Source of the DNA: Zizania palustris | Lineage: Eukaryota; Streptophyta; Magnoliopsida; Poales; Poaceae | DNA length: 64,000 nucleotides | Direction of reading: 5' to 3' | NCBI GenBank assembly: GCA_019279435.1 | Contig: JAAALK010000286.1 | Coordinates: 43,833,712 to 43,897,711, forward strand | Shown: in pieces, positions 63,199 to 64,000 of the stretch | Layout of the letters: each line of letters opens with the position of its first letter | Numbering within the stretch: position 1 is the first letter of the stretch | The notes under the pieces: generated by a model | Seen by the model: the letters and a program-made list of their open reading frames with translations, nothing else | Told to the model about the DNA's origin: nothing | Database searches by the model: none | Made by a program: the position numbers and the translations under genes

Positions 63199-64000
63199 TG
63201 TTGACACGAAAATGTGCCCCGCACTTGGGTCAGTTCGACGATCCAAAAGCGTGTGGATACTTAAGGATGAGCCTAAGCATAATACAACACTGACATCGCG
63301 TTCCAACTACCCTTAACAGTGTCAAGGGGGGTGGAGTCGCGAGGTAATCAGATCACAAAGAAATAATCCAATTTGCCGAAAATATATAGATAAAATAAAC
63401 CAATCGGCCGAACAGAGCCAGACTGGTTCGGAGTGTACCGTACGAAGGGTCACCGAAGGGGGCCTTCGACATCTAGTGCGAAGGGTGCGCCGAAGGTATC
63501 CTTCGGTGTCTAGATCGATTTGGCCGAACATAGGCTCTAAACATACCACAACACGGAATAACCTCCGAATGACAGGGTTCGGTGCGAAGCCTCTGACACG
63601 ACAAAATCCAACGCAGGGCGCCGGCGCAGAGCGTTGTTGCGATGAAGGCCAATGTGGAACGCTGGTGTGACGAGGTCCAATGTGGGGCGTTCGGGCGTGA
63701 CTCTGACGTGAAGCAACTCTGATTTGAAGTATCTCTAGTGCATGAGACTTGACCAGACCAACAACAACGTGACATATCTGGCACGGTCGGACAAAGCGGA
63801 GACTTGCCGAAGGGTGCTCTGATAGCCTTCGAAACCAGCTTCCTAGCTCCGGAAACCTTCAGCAAAGGGATCTCCAAACGTGAAACCTGCAGCAAAGTTA
63901 AGATCAAGTGCCAATTCAGCCTAGAGACCGAATTACTAAGTGTTGCAGTATACAAAACGAAGGTAGCAATCTGTTACGTAGATTAACAGAGGGTTCACAA
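63199..64000 (-). mobile_element. Element D: inverted, diverged LTR of the element B family, truncated by the window
   Basis: Starts TGTTGACACGAAAATGTGCC, the reverse complement of the B LTR end. It continues with recognisable inverted counterparts: ACCCTTAACAGTGTCAAGGG, GGTGGAGTCGCGAGGTAATC, CCGAAGG motifs, CCAATTCAGCC, and GATTGCTA...CTACGTAACAG in reverse. It is the end of a minus-strand LTR, either a solo LTR or the 3' LTR of an element extending beyond the window. Confidence 0.8.

Noticed and set aside
1..64000. tRNA, rRNA or microRNA genes
   Set aside because: No cloverleaf with box A/B, rRNA core or convincing miRNA precursor was recognised by eye; tRNA-like phrases found are retroelement primer sites.

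Overview
This is plant nuclear DNA from a grass (Poaceae). The evidence is GT-AG spliced genes with grass-type proteins, GC-rich first exons, 5'UTR introns, many short MITE-type transposons, and a right half made of nested LTR retrotransposons. The gene order (kelch acyl-CoA-binding protein, GPA3-type kelch protein, root-type ferredoxin, actin) recalls, from memory, the end of the long arm of rice chromosome 3 (OsACBP6 / GPA3 / Fd / actin). The proteins look diverged from the rice ones as I remember them. The species cannot be fixed from the sequence alone.

Left half (about 1-30,400), gene-bearing. Four host genes are supported at exon level. (1) A class IV acyl-CoA-binding kelch protein lies on the minus strand, 279-6929, 18 coding exons, 658 aa. 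(2) A GPA3-like kelch protein lies head-to-head with it on the plus strand, 11591-20371, 16 coding exons, 497 aa; two of its introns are swollen by hAT-type insertions. (3) A plastid [2Fe-2S] ferredoxin lies at 24667-25122 (+), with one coding exon and a 5'UTR intron. (4) A complete 377-aa actin lies on the minus strand, 26999-28640, with a 1.6-kb leader intron; one of its coding introns has a non-canonical GC donor. Between and inside the genes are MITEs with readable termini: hAT elements with 8-bp target duplications at 13971-14474, 17808-18358 and 31917-32085, a Tourist-like element at 28864-28982, Stowaway-like remnants, and a 918-bp non-autonomous Helitron at 21125-22042 that carries retrotransposon-derived sequence.

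Right half (about 30,400-64,000), transposon-on-transposon. A decayed Ty1/copia element (33974-39225, target duplication TTAGG) lies inside an older LTR-like sequence. At 41097 an LTR and leader of one element (A) begin. It is split at 42597 by a 20-kb Ty3/gypsy Tat-lineage element (B, 42597-63057). The 5' LTR of B is in turn split by a young Sirevirus-type copia element on the minus strand (C, 42994-53262). A diverged, inverted LTR of the B family (D) starts at 63199 and runs off the end of the window. B encodes gag, protease, RT, a first RNase H, a second RNase H and integrase, broken by stops and a frameshift. C encodes gag, pol and an extra third ORF downstream of pol, all broken.

The four host genes are not an operon or pathway. 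They concern acyl-CoA handling, vacuolar protein sorting, plastid electron transfer and the cytoskeleton. I did not find a convincing new biological system. The features most worth a second look are the retroelement leader sequence shared by the Helitron and the copia element, the third ORF and palindrome-rich control regions of element C, the unexplained segment inside C, the amber-stop pattern in B, and the actin GC-AG intron. All exon coordinates were read by eye from splice signals and protein continuity.
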